Part shown: positions 8,701 through 17,773 of the stretch, piece after piece
Position numbering within the stretch: the first letter of the stretch is position 1
How the letters are laid out: the number at the start of each line of letters is the position of its first letter
NCBI GenBank assembly: GCA_963664655.2
Contig: OY761554.1
Coordinates: forward strand, 3,658,001 to 3,722,000
Source of the DNA: Desulfospira sp963664655
GTDB lineage: Bacteria; Desulfobacterota; Desulfobacteria; Desulfobacterales; Desulfobacteraceae
Reading direction: 5' to 3'
DNA: 64,000 nt
Position numbers and translations under genes: made by a program
Notes under the pieces: generated by a model
Told to the model about the DNA's origin: nothing
What the model saw: only the letters and a program-made list of their open reading frames with translations
The model's database searches: none

Positions 8701-9045
8701 TGGCATTCGGTAAGCTTAAACAGCGGGAACGTTCCATGGGATTGCCCTGTTTTAAAGCCACATATCCCTTGACAAGAAGCAATCCCCTGTCCTATCTTTT
8801 TCCACAGGATATTGAGTGGTAACAGCCCAAATCCTGATAAAGCATCCGGTGGGGGACATATTTTCCCCCAATATTTCATCTCCGACAGCATGATCACGAT
8901 AAGTTATTAATTTCAAATCTGACTCTGGGCTTCATTTCTTCTATCCGGCATCCCGCCACCGGTTTTATCGGGTCAATCATTGCACCGGGCGGCAACGGGA
9001 ATGCCGGTGCTTTATGGCCAAAGGTGCCCTTTGCCCTCTTATAAC

Positions 9046-9155
9046 GGCCATACCCTAAAGGGCAGAAACCGGGCCGCCCCGGTTATCCAGCCAGGCACTG
9101 CCAACGAAAAAAAATAAAAGTATTTTCAGCTTGTTAGTGAGGCTTTCATAAAAAA
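9046..9155 (+). repeat. Hairpin-rich dispersed element, copy 2, in the leader of the REC-GGDEF gene
   Basis: It has the same layout as copy 1 in the opposite orientation: GGCCATACCCTAAAGGGCAG, a GGTTATCCAGCC segment (diverged stem) and a degraded distal stem. It ends about 11 bp before the AAGGAG ribosome-binding site of the gene at 9179, so it should be in that gene's 5' leader. It does not match the c-di-GMP riboswitch consensus as I know it. Confidence 0.7.
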
Positions 9156-9178
9156 CAACTATATAAAAGGAGTTTCAA

Positions 9179-10081
9179 TTGACGCCCCCCAAACCTGTGA
9201 TCCTGATTGTGGACGATGTAAAGGCCAATGCCCGCCTGCTGGCCAAAAAGCTTTCCAGTGAATACGACTGCCTCACCGCCATGAACGGCGAGGACGCATT
9301 GAACGCTATGGCATCCCATCCGCCCGACCTCATCTTGCTGGATGTCCTGATGCCGGGCATGGACGGGTTTGAAGTCTGCCGCCGCATCAAAGACAACGAC
9401 CGGTTTCGCCATATCCCCGTGGTGTTCATCACCAGCCTGGAAGAAGATGCTGACGAAACCAGGGGGCTGGCCTTAGGCGCTGCCGATTATATCCGCAAGC
9501 CGTTTCGCATGCCCATCGTCAAGGCCCGCATCAAGAATCATATCGCCTTGAAGCACGCGTTGGACCTGCTTGAGGAACAGGCGTTTATTGACGGCCTGAC
9601 CTCGATTCCCAACCGCCGGCGGTTCAACGAAATCCTGGACAAGGAATGGTACCGGGCCATGCGCAACAATTCCCCCTTGTCCCTGATCCTCATGGATATC
9701 GATTATTTTAAAACATATAATGACAACTACGGGCACCAGAAAGGAGATGACTGCCTTCGCCAGGTGGGCAGTGCATTAAAGGGCGCCATGAAACGTTCCG
9801 CCGATCTGGTGGCCCGGTATGGCGGAGAGGAGTTTGCCGCCATCCTCCCGGACACCGACAGCCAGGGGGCCTTGAGTGCCGCCGGAAATATCAAGGACGC
9901 CTTTGACGGGCTGGCCATTCCCCATGAATATTCCACGGCAGCGCCCCATGTCACGGTCAGCCAGGGGGCCGCCACGTTCCGGCCGGAAAGATCCCAGAGT
10001 TTTGAGATCATCATCCGGGCGGCGGACACGGCGTTGTACAAAGCCAAAGCGGCGGGGCGAAACCAGGTGGCCCTGGGGTAG
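9179..10081 (+). CDS. Response regulator diguanylate cyclase (REC-GGDEF, PleD-like)
   Basis: This is a 300-aa protein. The receiver domain spans 1-120, with acidic pair VDD, phospho-Asp in LILLDVLMPGMDG and Lys in YIRKPF. The GGDEF domain spans about 135-300, with active-site RYGGEEF. The inhibitory I-site RSAD lies five residues before GGEEF, as in feedback-controlled cyclases, so it should make c-di-GMP when phosphorylated. The start is TTG 9179, placed six bases after AAGGAG (9167-9172); no better start exists. The next gene, a hybrid histidine kinase, begins 35 bp downstream and is the likely phosphodonor. A dispersed hairpin element occupies its leader. Confidence 0.93.
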   Translation: MTPPKPVILIVDDVKANARLLAKKLSSEYDCLTAMNGEDALNAMASHPPDLILLDVLMPGMDGFEVCRRIKDNDRFRHIPVVFITSLEEDADETRGLALGAADYIRKPFRMPIVKARIKNHIALKHALDLLEEQAFIDGLTSIPNRRRFNEILDKEWYRAMRNNSPLSLILMDIDYFKTYNDNYGHQKGDDCLRQVGSALKGAMKRSADLVARYGGEEFAAILPDTDSQGALSAAGNIKDAFDGLAIPHEYSTAAPHVTVSQGAATFRPERSQSFEIIIRAADTALYKAKAAGRNQVALG

Positions 10082-10116
10082 TCCGGGAGGCAAGGAACAT
10101 TAATGGAGACAGGCTG

Positions 10117-12948
10117 ATGGTGCCTTTTTTAAATAAAACAAATGAGATACAGCATGCCGGAGCCTGCGATGGCTGCCCGGTGTCTTTTTTAACAACGGTT
10201 TTGGATTCATTGAAAGACGGCATTCTGGCCGCGGACAAATCCGGCCGGGTAAAGATGTGGAACGCAGGTTTTTGTGCCATATGGCATTTGGCCCATCAGG
10301 ATCTGCGGGGGCGGTACCTTGGGGAGATCTCCCATATGATGGCCGAAAGGGTTGGGCCCGGCGGCTCAGATATTCTTTCCGGCCTTAACGATTTCTTTTC
10401 AAACAGGGATTCATCCATCGAAGTTTCATTAAAAAACGGTGAAATTATAGAGGCCCAGTCCGGCGGCCCGTTCTCTGACCCGGAAGGCGGGCGCATGTGG
10501 GTTTTCCGTGATGTCACTTCAGCGCGCCGGAAAGAAAAGAAATGGGATGATGCCAACCGGCGGTTGTCCGACATCATTGAATTTTTGCCCGAACCCACCA
10601 TGGTGGTGGATGAAAATGGGATCATCGTGGTGTGGAACAAGGCCATTGAAGAGGTCTCGGGGGTGAAAAAGGAGGATATCATCGGAAAAGGCAACTACGA
10701 ATACGCCATTCCGCTTTATGATGAAAGACGCCCCATCCTCATCGACTGGGCCTTGAGCGATGAGGGGGTTCCCATTGAAGAGTATAATCTGGTGCACCAG
10801 AAAGGCGAGGTGCTGTTTGGGGAAATCTATGCGCCCAAGGCCTTAGGGGGGCTTGGGGCCTACCTTTGGGGTGTGGCTACCCCGCTCAGGGACAAATCCG
10901 GAAAAACCATCGGCGCTGTGGAGTGCATGCGCAATGTGACCGAGCGCCGAAAGACAGAGCAGGAACTGCACAAGGCCAAACTGGCCGCCGAAGCGGCCAC
11001 CAAAGCCAAGTCAGAGTTTCTGGCCCGCATGAGCCATGAAATCAGGACCCCCATGAATTCCATCCTGGGCATGTGCGAACTGCTCAGCGAGACAACCCTG
11101 GATTATGACCAGGCAGATTATGTCCAGACCCTGCATTCTTCCGGGGATATGCTTTTGTCCATTATCAACGACATCCTTGATTTTTCCAAAATTGAAGCCG
11201 GCCAGGTGGCGCTTGAATCCGTGCCCTTTGACCTCATTGATTTGGTTGAGGGAACCGGCCGGATCCTGGGGAATAAGGCCCATGAAAAAGGCCTGGAACT
11301 GGCTTACCGGGTAAACCCCCGGGTGCATCGGTATGTCCTGGGGGATCCCACCCGGTTTAAGCAGATTCTGATCAATCTGGTGAGCAATGCCATCAAGTTT
11401 ACCGAAAAGGGGCAGGTTACCCTGAACATTCACCCGGGACCCGACCCTGAAGACAGGGAAATGATCCGGATTGAAGTCCGTGACACCGGGATCGGCATCC
11501 CCAAAGATAAACAGGAACAGGTGTTTGAAAGCTTTAACCAGGCGGACACCTCTACCACCCGGAGGTTTGGGGGGACCGGCTTAGGCCTGGCCATTGTCAG
11601 AAAGCTGGCTGAGTTCATGGGCGGCCGGATCTGGATAGAATCTGAGCCGGGCAGGGGCACGGCGTTTTTTGTTACGGCCAGGCTCAAGCATACGGATGAG
11701 GCCCCCGGCACCCTGGTTCCCTGCCCCAATGTGGTAAAAATGCTGTCCGGCATGCGGGTGATGGTGGTGGACGACATCAGCACCAACCGGCTGCTGCTTC
11801 ACGATTACCTGACCCGGTGGGGCGCGGTTGTGGGGCTGGCCAAAGACGGCCCGTCCGCGATGGAAGCCATTGGCAGTGCCCATATGGCCGGGACCCCCTA
11901 TGAGATGATTTTTCTGGATATGCTCATGCCCGGTATGGACGGCATGCAGGTGGCTGAAAAGCTCAGGGCGATTTACCCTGCCGCCCCGCCCTATATTATC
12001 CTCAACACCTCCTGTGATATATCCAAAAATCGTCACCAGGGGGCGGCCCCGGTCCTGGACGGGGTCTTGTCCAAACCCCTTAAACGGTCGGATCTGATGG
12101 CCATGTTATCCAAGATTATGGGCCATCCCCCGCAGGCCGGCACCTTGAATAATGAACGGGACCCGGGCTGGGACTTTAATGGGGCTCACCTGCTCCTGGT
12201 TGAGGATATCCCGGCCAACCGGAATGTGATTAACAAATTTTTGGGCAAGACCGGCATCCGCATTACTGAAGCGGTGAACGGGGAAAGCGCGGTTGACATT
12301 TATGCCCGGGAAGGGGAAACATTCGACATCGTGCTCATGGACAAGGAAATGCCCATAATGGACGGACTGACCGCCACCCGGGAAATCCGCCGCATGGAAA
12401 AGGCCCAGGGGCGCTCGCCGGTCCCCATCCTGGCGCTGACGGCCCATGCCTTTGACCAGAACAAGAAACAATGCCTGGCGGCCGGCTGCGATGATTTTTT
12501 ATCCAAGCCGGTAAAGAAAAAGGAATTGCTCACGGTCATCGAAAAATTTATTGCTTCCGGTGAGGCTTCCCCATCCGCCGACCGGGCGGATAAAATCGAA
12601 AAGTCCTCCGGTAATCCGGACCCGGGCCGGTCAGTGGATTCAACAGACCCGGTAACGGTTGAGGTGGATGAGGATCTCAAGGATCTGATGGTTGAATTTC
12701 TCGAAGAACTTGACCCGGCCATGGCCGCCATGGCCAAGGCCGTTCAAACGGGTGATTATGAGGGGCTTCGCCGCCTGGCCCACGGCTACAAAGGGGCTGC
12801 CGGAAATTATGGCCTGCAGCCGCTGTACGGCATATATCTGGAACTCGAACATGCCGCCAGGGCACAGGACCGTGAAACCTCCCGGGCCGTTCTTGGCAGG
12901 GCAAAACAGATGCTGTCACGGATGGAAATTAAGTATATTGCGATGTAG
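10117..12948 (+). CDS. Hybrid sensor histidine kinase (PAS-PAS-HisKA-HATPase-REC-REC-HPt)
   Basis: This 943-aa protein has no clear transmembrane segment, so it is probably a cytoplasmic sensor. Two PAS domains (about 25-130 and 150-275) are followed by HisKA with phospho-His in FLARMSHEIRTPMNS (about 306) and an HATPase domain with N, G1, F and G2 boxes (GVGI-type DTGIGIP, GGTGLGLAIV) to about 535. Two receivers follow: VVDD and FLDMLMPGMDG at about 550-665, and VED and LMDKEMPIMDG at about 690-810. A C-terminal HPt domain has its phospho-His in LAHGYKGAAGNYG. The build is a complete four-step phosphorelay in one chain. It follows the REC-GGDEF gene by 35 bp and probably feeds it. The domain order matches BarA/EvgS-type kinases. 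Confidence 0.93.
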   Translation: MVPFLNKTNEIQHAGACDGCPVSFLTTVLDSLKDGILAADKSGRVKMWNAGFCAIWHLAHQDLRGRYLGEISHMMAERVGPGGSDILSGLNDFFSNRDSSIEVSLKNGEIIEAQSGGPFSDPEGGRMWVFRDVTSARRKEKKWDDANRRLSDIIEFLPEPTMVVDENGIIVVWNKAIEEVSGVKKEDIIGKGNYEYAIPLYDERRPILIDWALSDEGVPIEEYNLVHQKGEVLFGEIYAPKALGGLGAYLWGVATPLRDKSGKTIGAVECMRNVTERRKTEQELHKAKLAAEAATKAKSEFLARMSHEIRTPMNSILGMCELLSETTLDYDQADYVQTLHSSGDMLLSIINDILDFSKIEAGQVALESVPFDLIDLVEGTGRILGNKAHEKGLELAYRVNPRVHRYVLGDPTRFKQILINLVSNAIKFTEKGQVTLNIHPGPDPEDREMIRIEVRDTGIGIPKDKQEQVFESFNQADTSTTRRFGGTGLGLAIVRKLAEFMGGRIWIESEPGRGTAFFVTARLKHTDEAPGTLVPCPNVVKMLSGMRVMVVDDISTNRLLLHDYLTRWGAVVGLAKDGPSAMEAIGSAHMAGTPYEMIFLDMLMPGMDGMQVAEKLRAIYPAAPPYIILNTSCDISKNRHQGAAPVLDGVLSKPLKRSDLMAMLSKIMGHPPQAGTLNNERDPGWDFNGAHLLLVEDIPANRNVINKFLGKTGIRITEAVNGESAVDIYAREGETFDIVLMDKEMPIMDGLTATREIRRMEKAQGRSPVPILALTAHAFDQNKKQCLAAGCDDFLSKPVKKKELLTVIEKFIASGEASPSADRADKIEKSSGNPDPGRSVDSTDPVTVEVDEDLKDLMVEFLEELDPAMAAMAKAVQTGDYEGLRRLAHGYKGAAGNYGLQPLYGIYLELEHAARAQDRETSRAVLGRAKQMLSRMEIKYIAM

Positions 12949-12984
12949 GCTTGGGACTTGGGACTTGGGATATGGGGGTTGGGT
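12949..12984 (+). repeat. Heptad (GGGACTT/GGGATAT) repeat, single arm
   Basis: Five period-7 units (CTTGGGACTTGGGACTTGGG and on) start directly after the kinase stop codon. Unlike the full copies at 14980, 32537 and 49368 there is no complementary arm, so this is a half element or a decayed copy. Confidence 0.6.
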
Positions 12985-13132
12985 GTTAAGGGGAATTTAA
13001 GATTGTAAAGAAGGGGGACCGGAAATCTGGGCTCCCTCAGGTTGGCGCATTCCGGTCTCCATTGAACACTTGACGCCGCCAAAAATGTGGGCCATAAAAG
13101 CTGTAGTGAACCACCAAAAAGGAGACAAAATC

Positions 13133-13294
13133 ATGTGTCAAGAAAACTGCTGCTGCCAATTTCCTGAAAAATTAAAAACCAAACCCGGCGAATGCACCCC
13201 GGAACAAATTAAAGAGTGCCATGGGCACACGGCTGATCATCCGTGTGCCTGCAAGGAAAAAGAAAAAAATAAAGGGAATCTTCCTTTAGCATGA
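13133..13294 (+). CDS. Small cysteine-rich protein
   Basis: This is a 53-aa protein. I chose ATG 13133, preceded by AAAAAGGAGACAAAATC, over an upstream ATG at 13070 with no ribosome-binding site. Seven Cys in ENCCCQFP, GECTPEQIKECHG and HPCACK, plus two His, suggest metal binding. Similar small proteins with a C-x-PEQI-x-x-CHG core occur in sulfate reducers as I recall them, and no function is known to me. The tail is Lys-rich. It stands alone, convergent with the carboxyltransferase gene. Confidence 0.7.
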   Translation: MCQENCCCQFPEKLKTKPGECTPEQIKECHGHTADHPCACKEKEKNKGNLPLA

Positions 13295-13360
13295 TCGGGC
13301 ATTGCCAGGACATTCAGGCCGCCATTAAACGCAAATTTACACCAAGGAATGCAGGCCGCT

Positions 13361-14908
13361 TTAGAATTTTGTAGGCCAGTTGGCCAGCCGGTGTTCACTG
13401 ATGCCCCTGTTTTTTGAGCTGCGGACAAGGTTTAAAACATTGATGAGGTAATTTCTTGTTTGCCGCGGGTCAATAATATCCTGCAGATAATAGTCGCCGG
13501 CGGCGGGGTAGGGGGATAAATCGCCGATCATTTCATTGATTTTCTCTTTCCTTTCCGCTTCCGGCAGGTTGCCAAATACCACATCCCCGGCAATCATCGG
13601 GTCCATAAATCCCATTTCCGCCGTGGGCCAGGCCACAATAAAATCAGGGCCGGAACCGGCCCCGCACATGTTGCCGTGGGCCTGGCCGTAGCTTTTGCGG
13701 ATAATAATGGATATCTTGGGGACCGTGACTTGAAAAAGGGCCTGCATGGCGTTGATCACCTTTGCACTGACCTTGTTCAGCTCGGCATTCTTCCCCACAA
13801 AGTGGCCGGGGGTGTCGTGCAGGAAAACAAGGGGAATGTTATATGAGTCGGTCAGGCAGAGCATGCTGGTCAGTTTATCCAGTCCGCAGGTATCGGTTGC
13901 ACCGACATTTACCATGGGGTTATTGGCAATGATGCCCACAACCTCGCCGTTGATCCGGGCAAGGCAGGTGACCATCATGGTCCCAAGCCCCGGTTTTAAT
14001 TCAAACAGTTTCCCGTTATCCACGATACACTCGATAATTCGATGGATATCATAGGCCCGGCGGCGGTTTTCCGGCAGCAGGGTCAATATGTCTTCCAGAG
14101 GTTCATTGGCGGTTTCCGGAATGGGGCCTTTGGGCGGCAATTCACCCGAATGGCTGGGCATAAAACTTAAGTATTCCCGGATAATTTCAAAGCAGTGGTC
14201 TTCATCTTCGGCCACCTGGTCCACCAATCCGGTTTTTCTCGAATGAATGTCCCACCCCCCCATTTCTTCGGCGCTGTACGTTTGGCCGATGGCCCGTTCA
14301 AGGGCACGGGGACCGGATATGGAAATCCCGGTGCCTTTGACCTGAACGACAAAATCCGCCAGGCAGGCCTCAAAATCCGCAACACCGTAACATTCCCCCA
14401 TGGCGGCAAATATAAAGGGCTGTTTTCGAAAATGGGTGTACTCGGGCATGAGCCCGTTTAAATCTCCCCCGGTAAGGGACATGACCCCTTTGGATCCCTG
14501 GCAGTCCGGCATCCGGGCACCGCCGGCTTCCCCCAGCCAGATCAGCGGGATTTTAAGACGGTCTTTTACCTGGGTTTTAAATTGCAGGGCTTTTTTTAAA
14601 TTGATCCGGGCATTGGTTGACGCCAGTACGGTAAAGTCGTTGGCAACAATGCCCACATGGCGGCCGTCTATCTTTCCATATCCCAAAATGAGTCCGTCGG
14701 CAGGGGTTTTATCCGCCATCCCGGGCCAGTCCGAATGGGCGAACATGCCCAACTCCATGAACGTCCCGGGATCCAGCAAACGCTCAATGCGTTCTCTGGC
14801 CGTATACCTTCCTTTATCATGCTGTTTTTTTATTTTTTCTGCGCCGCCCATGTGAATGGCTTTCAGGCGCCTTTCTTCAAGCTCTTCAAGCAGTTTTTCA
14901 AAGGCCAT
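13361..14908 (-). CDS. Acyl-CoA carboxylase / decarboxylase carboxyltransferase subunit
   Basis: This 515-aa protein has two crotonase-fold carboxyltransferase halves. The N-terminal half has GKYTARERI-type GRYTARERIERLLD and the acyl-CoA oxyanion segment GEAGGARMPD. The C-terminal half has NVGATDTCGLDKLTS, LVFLHDTPGHFVG and the glycine-rich RKSYGQAHGNMCG. It belongs to the PccB/MmdA/GcdA family. ATG 14908 follows AGGAG; the longer frame to 15055 runs through a heptad repeat and is not real. No biotin carboxylase or biotin-carrier gene is adjacent, so a biotin-dependent decarboxylase role with partners elsewhere is as likely as carboxylation. It lies 150 bp downstream of the CoA-ligase gene in the same direction. 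The substrate cannot be read from sequence. Confidence 0.85.
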   Translation of the reverse strand: MAFEKLLEELEERRLKAIHMGGAEKIKKQHDKGRYTARERIERLLDPGTFMELGMFAHSDWPGMADKTPADGLILGYGKIDGRHVGIVANDFTVLASTNARINLKKALQFKTQVKDRLKIPLIWLGEAGGARMPDCQGSKGVMSLTGGDLNGLMPEYTHFRKQPFIFAAMGECYGVADFEACLADFVVQVKGTGISISGPRALERAIGQTYSAEEMGGWDIHSRKTGLVDQVAEDEDHCFEIIREYLSFMPSHSGELPPKGPIPETANEPLEDILTLLPENRRRAYDIHRIIECIVDNGKLFELKPGLGTMMVTCLARINGEVVGIIANNPMVNVGATDTCGLDKLTSMLCLTDSYNIPLVFLHDTPGHFVGKNAELNKVSAKVINAMQALFQVTVPKISIIIRKSYGQAHGNMCGAGSGPDFIVAWPTAEMGFMDPMIAGDVVFGNLPEAERKEKINEMIGDLSPYPAAGDYYLQDIIDPRQTRNYLINVLNLVRSSKNRGISEHRLANWPTKF

Positions 14909-14941
14909 TTGAATTTTTCTCCTCTTGGTTTCAACAGGGTC

Positions 14942-15060
14942 ATCGCATGTAAAAATTAAGTTAACTCTCCAATAAAAGGGACTTGGGATATGGGACTTGG
15001 GACTTGAGGCTTGCCGTATCCGTGGCCTGCCCAAGTCCCATATCCCAAGTCTCACGTCTC
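14942..15060. repeat. Heptad inverted-repeat element, copy A
   Basis: Left flank CATCGCATGTAAAAATTAAG leads into heptads. A perfect 22-bp arm pair lies at 14980-15001 and 15030-15051 (built on GACTTGGGATATGGGACTTG). It sits between the CoA-ligase stop and the carboxyltransferase start, where it would form a strong mRNA hairpin. The left flank is the uninterrupted version of the site invaded at 32353. Confidence 0.85.
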
Positions 15061-16426
15061 ACCTGTATGCCTTGACAAAAATATCGGTTTTGCGCATTGA
15101 TTTTTCAAGGGTGCCGGGCCTGACCCATTCAATGGCCGGCCGGACCTTTAATTTGTTGTGCAGGCAAAGGCTGATTTCATTGGCCAGTCCGGCCAGGTCA
15201 TCATCACGGATATCCTCTCCATGTTCGATTCTCAGTTTAAGGGGGGGATTAACCCGGGGCGGCGGCTGGTCCAGCACAATGCGCATTTCTCCGGTGACCT
15301 GGGGGACAAAGGAGGCCACCTCTTTTTTAATGGCCGCCGGATATACATTGGACCCTTTGACAATCAGCATATCGTCCGATCGCCCGATAATTTTCACCCG
15401 GGGGCCTTTAAAGCCGCATCCCGGACATTCCCTGGTAAAAATCTGCACAATATCCCCGTAGGCGTACTTGACCAGCGGGCACGCCTTGCGCTGAAGCATG
15501 GTCACGACGATTTCTCCGATGGCACCGTCGGTGATGTCAATGGGTTGCTTGGTTACGGGATCAACCAGGTCCTGATAGGTGGTGCACAAATGGGGGGCAT
15601 GGCAGTGAAGCCCGTGATATTCATCACTGTTACAGGAAACACCGGCCGCAACCCCGCAAACCGCGTAAAAATCATATGCCCGGCATCCATAGGTGTCCTC
15701 TATTTTCTGCTTGACTTCAGGAATGGATGCCCAGGGTTCACCCGTTAGCTTCAGCCCTTTGAATCCGAGTTCCCGGATATCCTTGTTCAGGATTTCCCGG
15801 GCTTTTTCCGCCAGATACAACGCCAGGGAAGGGGTGCACAGCATCCAGGTCGCCCTGGTGGTTTCGGCAAATTTGAGAATCAATTCGCTGCCGGCCCGGA
15901 CATCAATATCAATGGGCAGGGCCCCGATATGCCGCAGCCCCCATAACCCCATGCTCGTGGCATAAATTCCCAAAGCAAAGCAGAACATGACCCGGTCGCC
16001 TTTTTTAACGCCCACGTTGGCGAACTGGAACCCTAAAGTCGGGGCCAATACCTCCATGTCCTTTTGGGTAAAGGTATAGGTAAAGGTTGAAATGCCCGTT
16101 GTTCCGGAAGTTGTTCCGGTCAGATACACATCTTCGGGCGGTGCGCACAGGTGCATGCCAAAAGGATGGCCAAACCGTTCCATGGATTCAAGATGATTTT
16201 CGCGTTCATGCTCCTTGGTCATCATAATGGGCAGACGGCGCAGGTCATCCAGGGTCCTGATATCCTCGGGTTTAACGCCGATGTCATTAAATTTTTGCTG
16301 ATAAAAATGGGAGCTGTCATAACAGTACTTAAGCTGTCTGGATAAATAGACCTCTTGCTCGCGGCGGATTTCTTCCACTGACAGGTGGTTGTATTCAGGT
16401 ATGGCGTAAGTTATTCTTCCGTCCAT
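15059..16426 (-). CDS. Phenylacetate--CoA-ligase-like acyl-CoA ligase (AMP-forming)
   Basis: This 455-aa member of the PaaK family of adenylate-forming ligases carries the phosphate-binding loop TGTTSGTTGIST (about 108-120), the LKLTGEP segment, a Cys-containing zinc-like stretch (CPGCGF) and the hinge region IIGRSDDMLIVKGSNVYP. It converts an organic acid, ATP and CoA to the acyl-CoA. PaaK homologues act on phenylacetate, but relatives in anaerobes activate other aromatic or branched acids, so the substrate is open. It follows the TRAP permease gene by 27 bp and precedes the carboxyltransferase, giving transport, CoA activation and carboxyl transfer in one direction. Length is normal for the family. 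Confidence 0.85.
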   Translation of the reverse strand: MDGRITYAIPEYNHLSVEEIRREQEVYLSRQLKYCYDSSHFYQQKFNDIGVKPEDIRTLDDLRRLPIMMTKEHERENHLESMERFGHPFGMHLCAPPEDVYLTGTTSGTTGISTFTYTFTQKDMEVLAPTLGFQFANVGVKKGDRVMFCFALGIYATSMGLWGLRHIGALPIDIDVRAGSELILKFAETTRATWMLCTPSLALYLAEKAREILNKDIRELGFKGLKLTGEPWASIPEVKQKIEDTYGCRAYDFYAVCGVAAGVSCNSDEYHGLHCHAPHLCTTYQDLVDPVTKQPIDITDGAIGEIVVTMLQRKACPLVKYAYGDIVQIFTRECPGCGFKGPRVKIIGRSDDMLIVKGSNVYPAAIKKEVASFVPQVTGEMRIVLDQPPPRVNPPLKLRIEHGEDIRDDDLAGLANEISLCLHNKLKVRPAIEWVRPGTLEKSMRKTDIFVKAYR

Positions 16427-16453
16427 AAGGCCGGTCCTCCATTGATGATAAGA

Positions 16454-17773
16454 TTAATGGGTTTGAAATACCAGGTTCGGGAGCCACAGGGCAATTTCCG
16501 GGAAAACCATGACAATCATCAGGGCCAGCAGCTGAATCAAGACAAAGGGCATCACACTTTTGTACAGATCCATCATGGTGATGCCCGGAGGAACAATGGT
16601 TTTCAGGTAAAACAGATTAAACCCAAAGGGCGGTGTCAGGTACCCCATCTCCATATTGATGGTAAACAGGATTCCGAACCAGATGGGATCAAACCCCAGG
16701 GCTTTGATAATGGGCACAAAAATGGGAACCGTTATCATGATGATGCCGCCGGGGTCCATGAGCATGCCCAGGATAATATAGGTCAGCTGCATCCCCGCCA
16801 GAATAAGATAGGCTGAAAGCGGCAATTGGGTGACCAGTTCCTGTATAAATGCAATGGCCCCCACAGAGGTGTACAGGGACGCAAAACACGAGCCGCCGAT
16901 AATGAGCCAGACCACCATGCAGGAAAGATTCTGGGTATGATAACAGGATTCCTTGAGCATTTTCCACGACAGCTTGCCGCGGATGGCCGCACAAAACATA
17001 CTGCCGACAGTGCCCATGGCCGCCGATTCCGTGGGGGTGCAGACCCCGGTCAGGATGGTCCCGATGACCAGAGCAATCAGCAAAAGGGGAATAATACCGC
17101 CGGTCAGGGATCTGAATCTTTCATTCCAGGACGGGATCTGTTCTTTGGGCATCTCAGGCCCCAAGTGAGGTTGGAAATGGCAGCGAAGACTGATATAGGC
17201 CATAAACATCACCGCCAGCAGAAGGCCCGGGAAAACACCGGCGGCAAACAGCTTGCCGATGGATTCCGATGCAAAGACCCCGTATACGATCATGAGGACG
17301 CTGGGCGGTATCAGTATCCCCAGCCCGGCACCGGCCGCAATGGACCCAATGGCAATGGACTTGTCATAGTTGTGCTTGAGCATGGCCGGCAGTGCAATGA
17401 CCCCCATGGTCACACAGGCCGCGGCACTGATGCCCACACAGGCGGCGAAAATTGTGCATACCGCCACGGTTCCCACGGCCAGGCCGCCCCGCCACTGGCC
17501 GATCCAGTTGTACATGATGTCGTAGGCTTCTTCGGCCACGCCCGAATGCTGCAAGATCATTCCCATAAAAATAAACAATGGAATGGCGATAAGGACAAAA
17601 TTATCCGTTACCCCGTATGCCACACTGAACACCATGCCCAGGGCGGCCGGATTCCACAAGAGCAGTATAAACAAGGAAGCGACCCCGCCCATGCAAAATG
17701 CAATGGGCAGCCCCAGCACCAGCAGCAGAATGAGGGATGCGAACACCAGCAGGGTGACAACCGTTACGCTCAT
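16454..17773 (-). CDS. dctM: TRAP transporter large permease (DctM family)
   Basis: This 439-aa integral membrane protein has about 12 hydrophobic segments, with the DctM signatures IPLFIFMG, LIPPSVLMIVYG and TPTESAAMG, and GYLTPPFGFNLFYLK near the C-terminus. It is the channel subunit of a sodium-driven TRAP importer of organic anions. The start ATG overlaps the stop of the small permease gene by four bases (ATGA), so the two are translationally coupled. With DctQ and DctP it forms a complete importer. Confidence 0.93.
   Translation of the reverse strand: MSVTVVTLLVFASLILLLVLGLPIAFCMGGVASLFILLLWNPAALGMVFSVAYGVTDNFVLIAIPLFIFMGMILQHSGVAEEAYDIMYNWIGQWRGGLAVGTVAVCTIFAACVGISAAACVTMGVIALPAMLKHNYDKSIAIGSIAAGAGLGILIPPSVLMIVYGVFASESIGKLFAAGVFPGLLLAVMFMAYISLRCHFQPHLGPEMPKEQIPSWNERFRSLTGGIIPLLLIALVIGTILTGVCTPTESAAMGTVGSMFCAAIRGKLSWKMLKESCYHTQNLSCMVVWLIIGGSCFASLYTSVGAIAFIQELVTQLPLSAYLILAGMQLTYIILGMLMDPGGIIMITVPIFVPIIKALGFDPIWFGILFTINMEMGYLTPPFGFNLFYLKTIVPPGITMMDLYKSVMPFVLIQLLALMIVMVFPEIALWLPNLVFQTH

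Noticed and set aside
9046..9178. c-di-GMP (GEMM) riboswitch before the GGDEF gene
   Set aside because: The conserved GEMM core is not found, and the same element occurs at sites without GGDEF genes.
14909..15055. Longer N-terminus of the carboxyltransferase
   Set aside because: It is encoded by the heptad repeat; a Shine-Dalgarno sequence precedes ATG 14908.
14942..15060. CRISPR or classic terminator for the heptad repeats
   Set aside because: There are no spacers, the units are 7 bp and the arms have no T-run; the same element recurs with shared flanks as a dispersed repeat.
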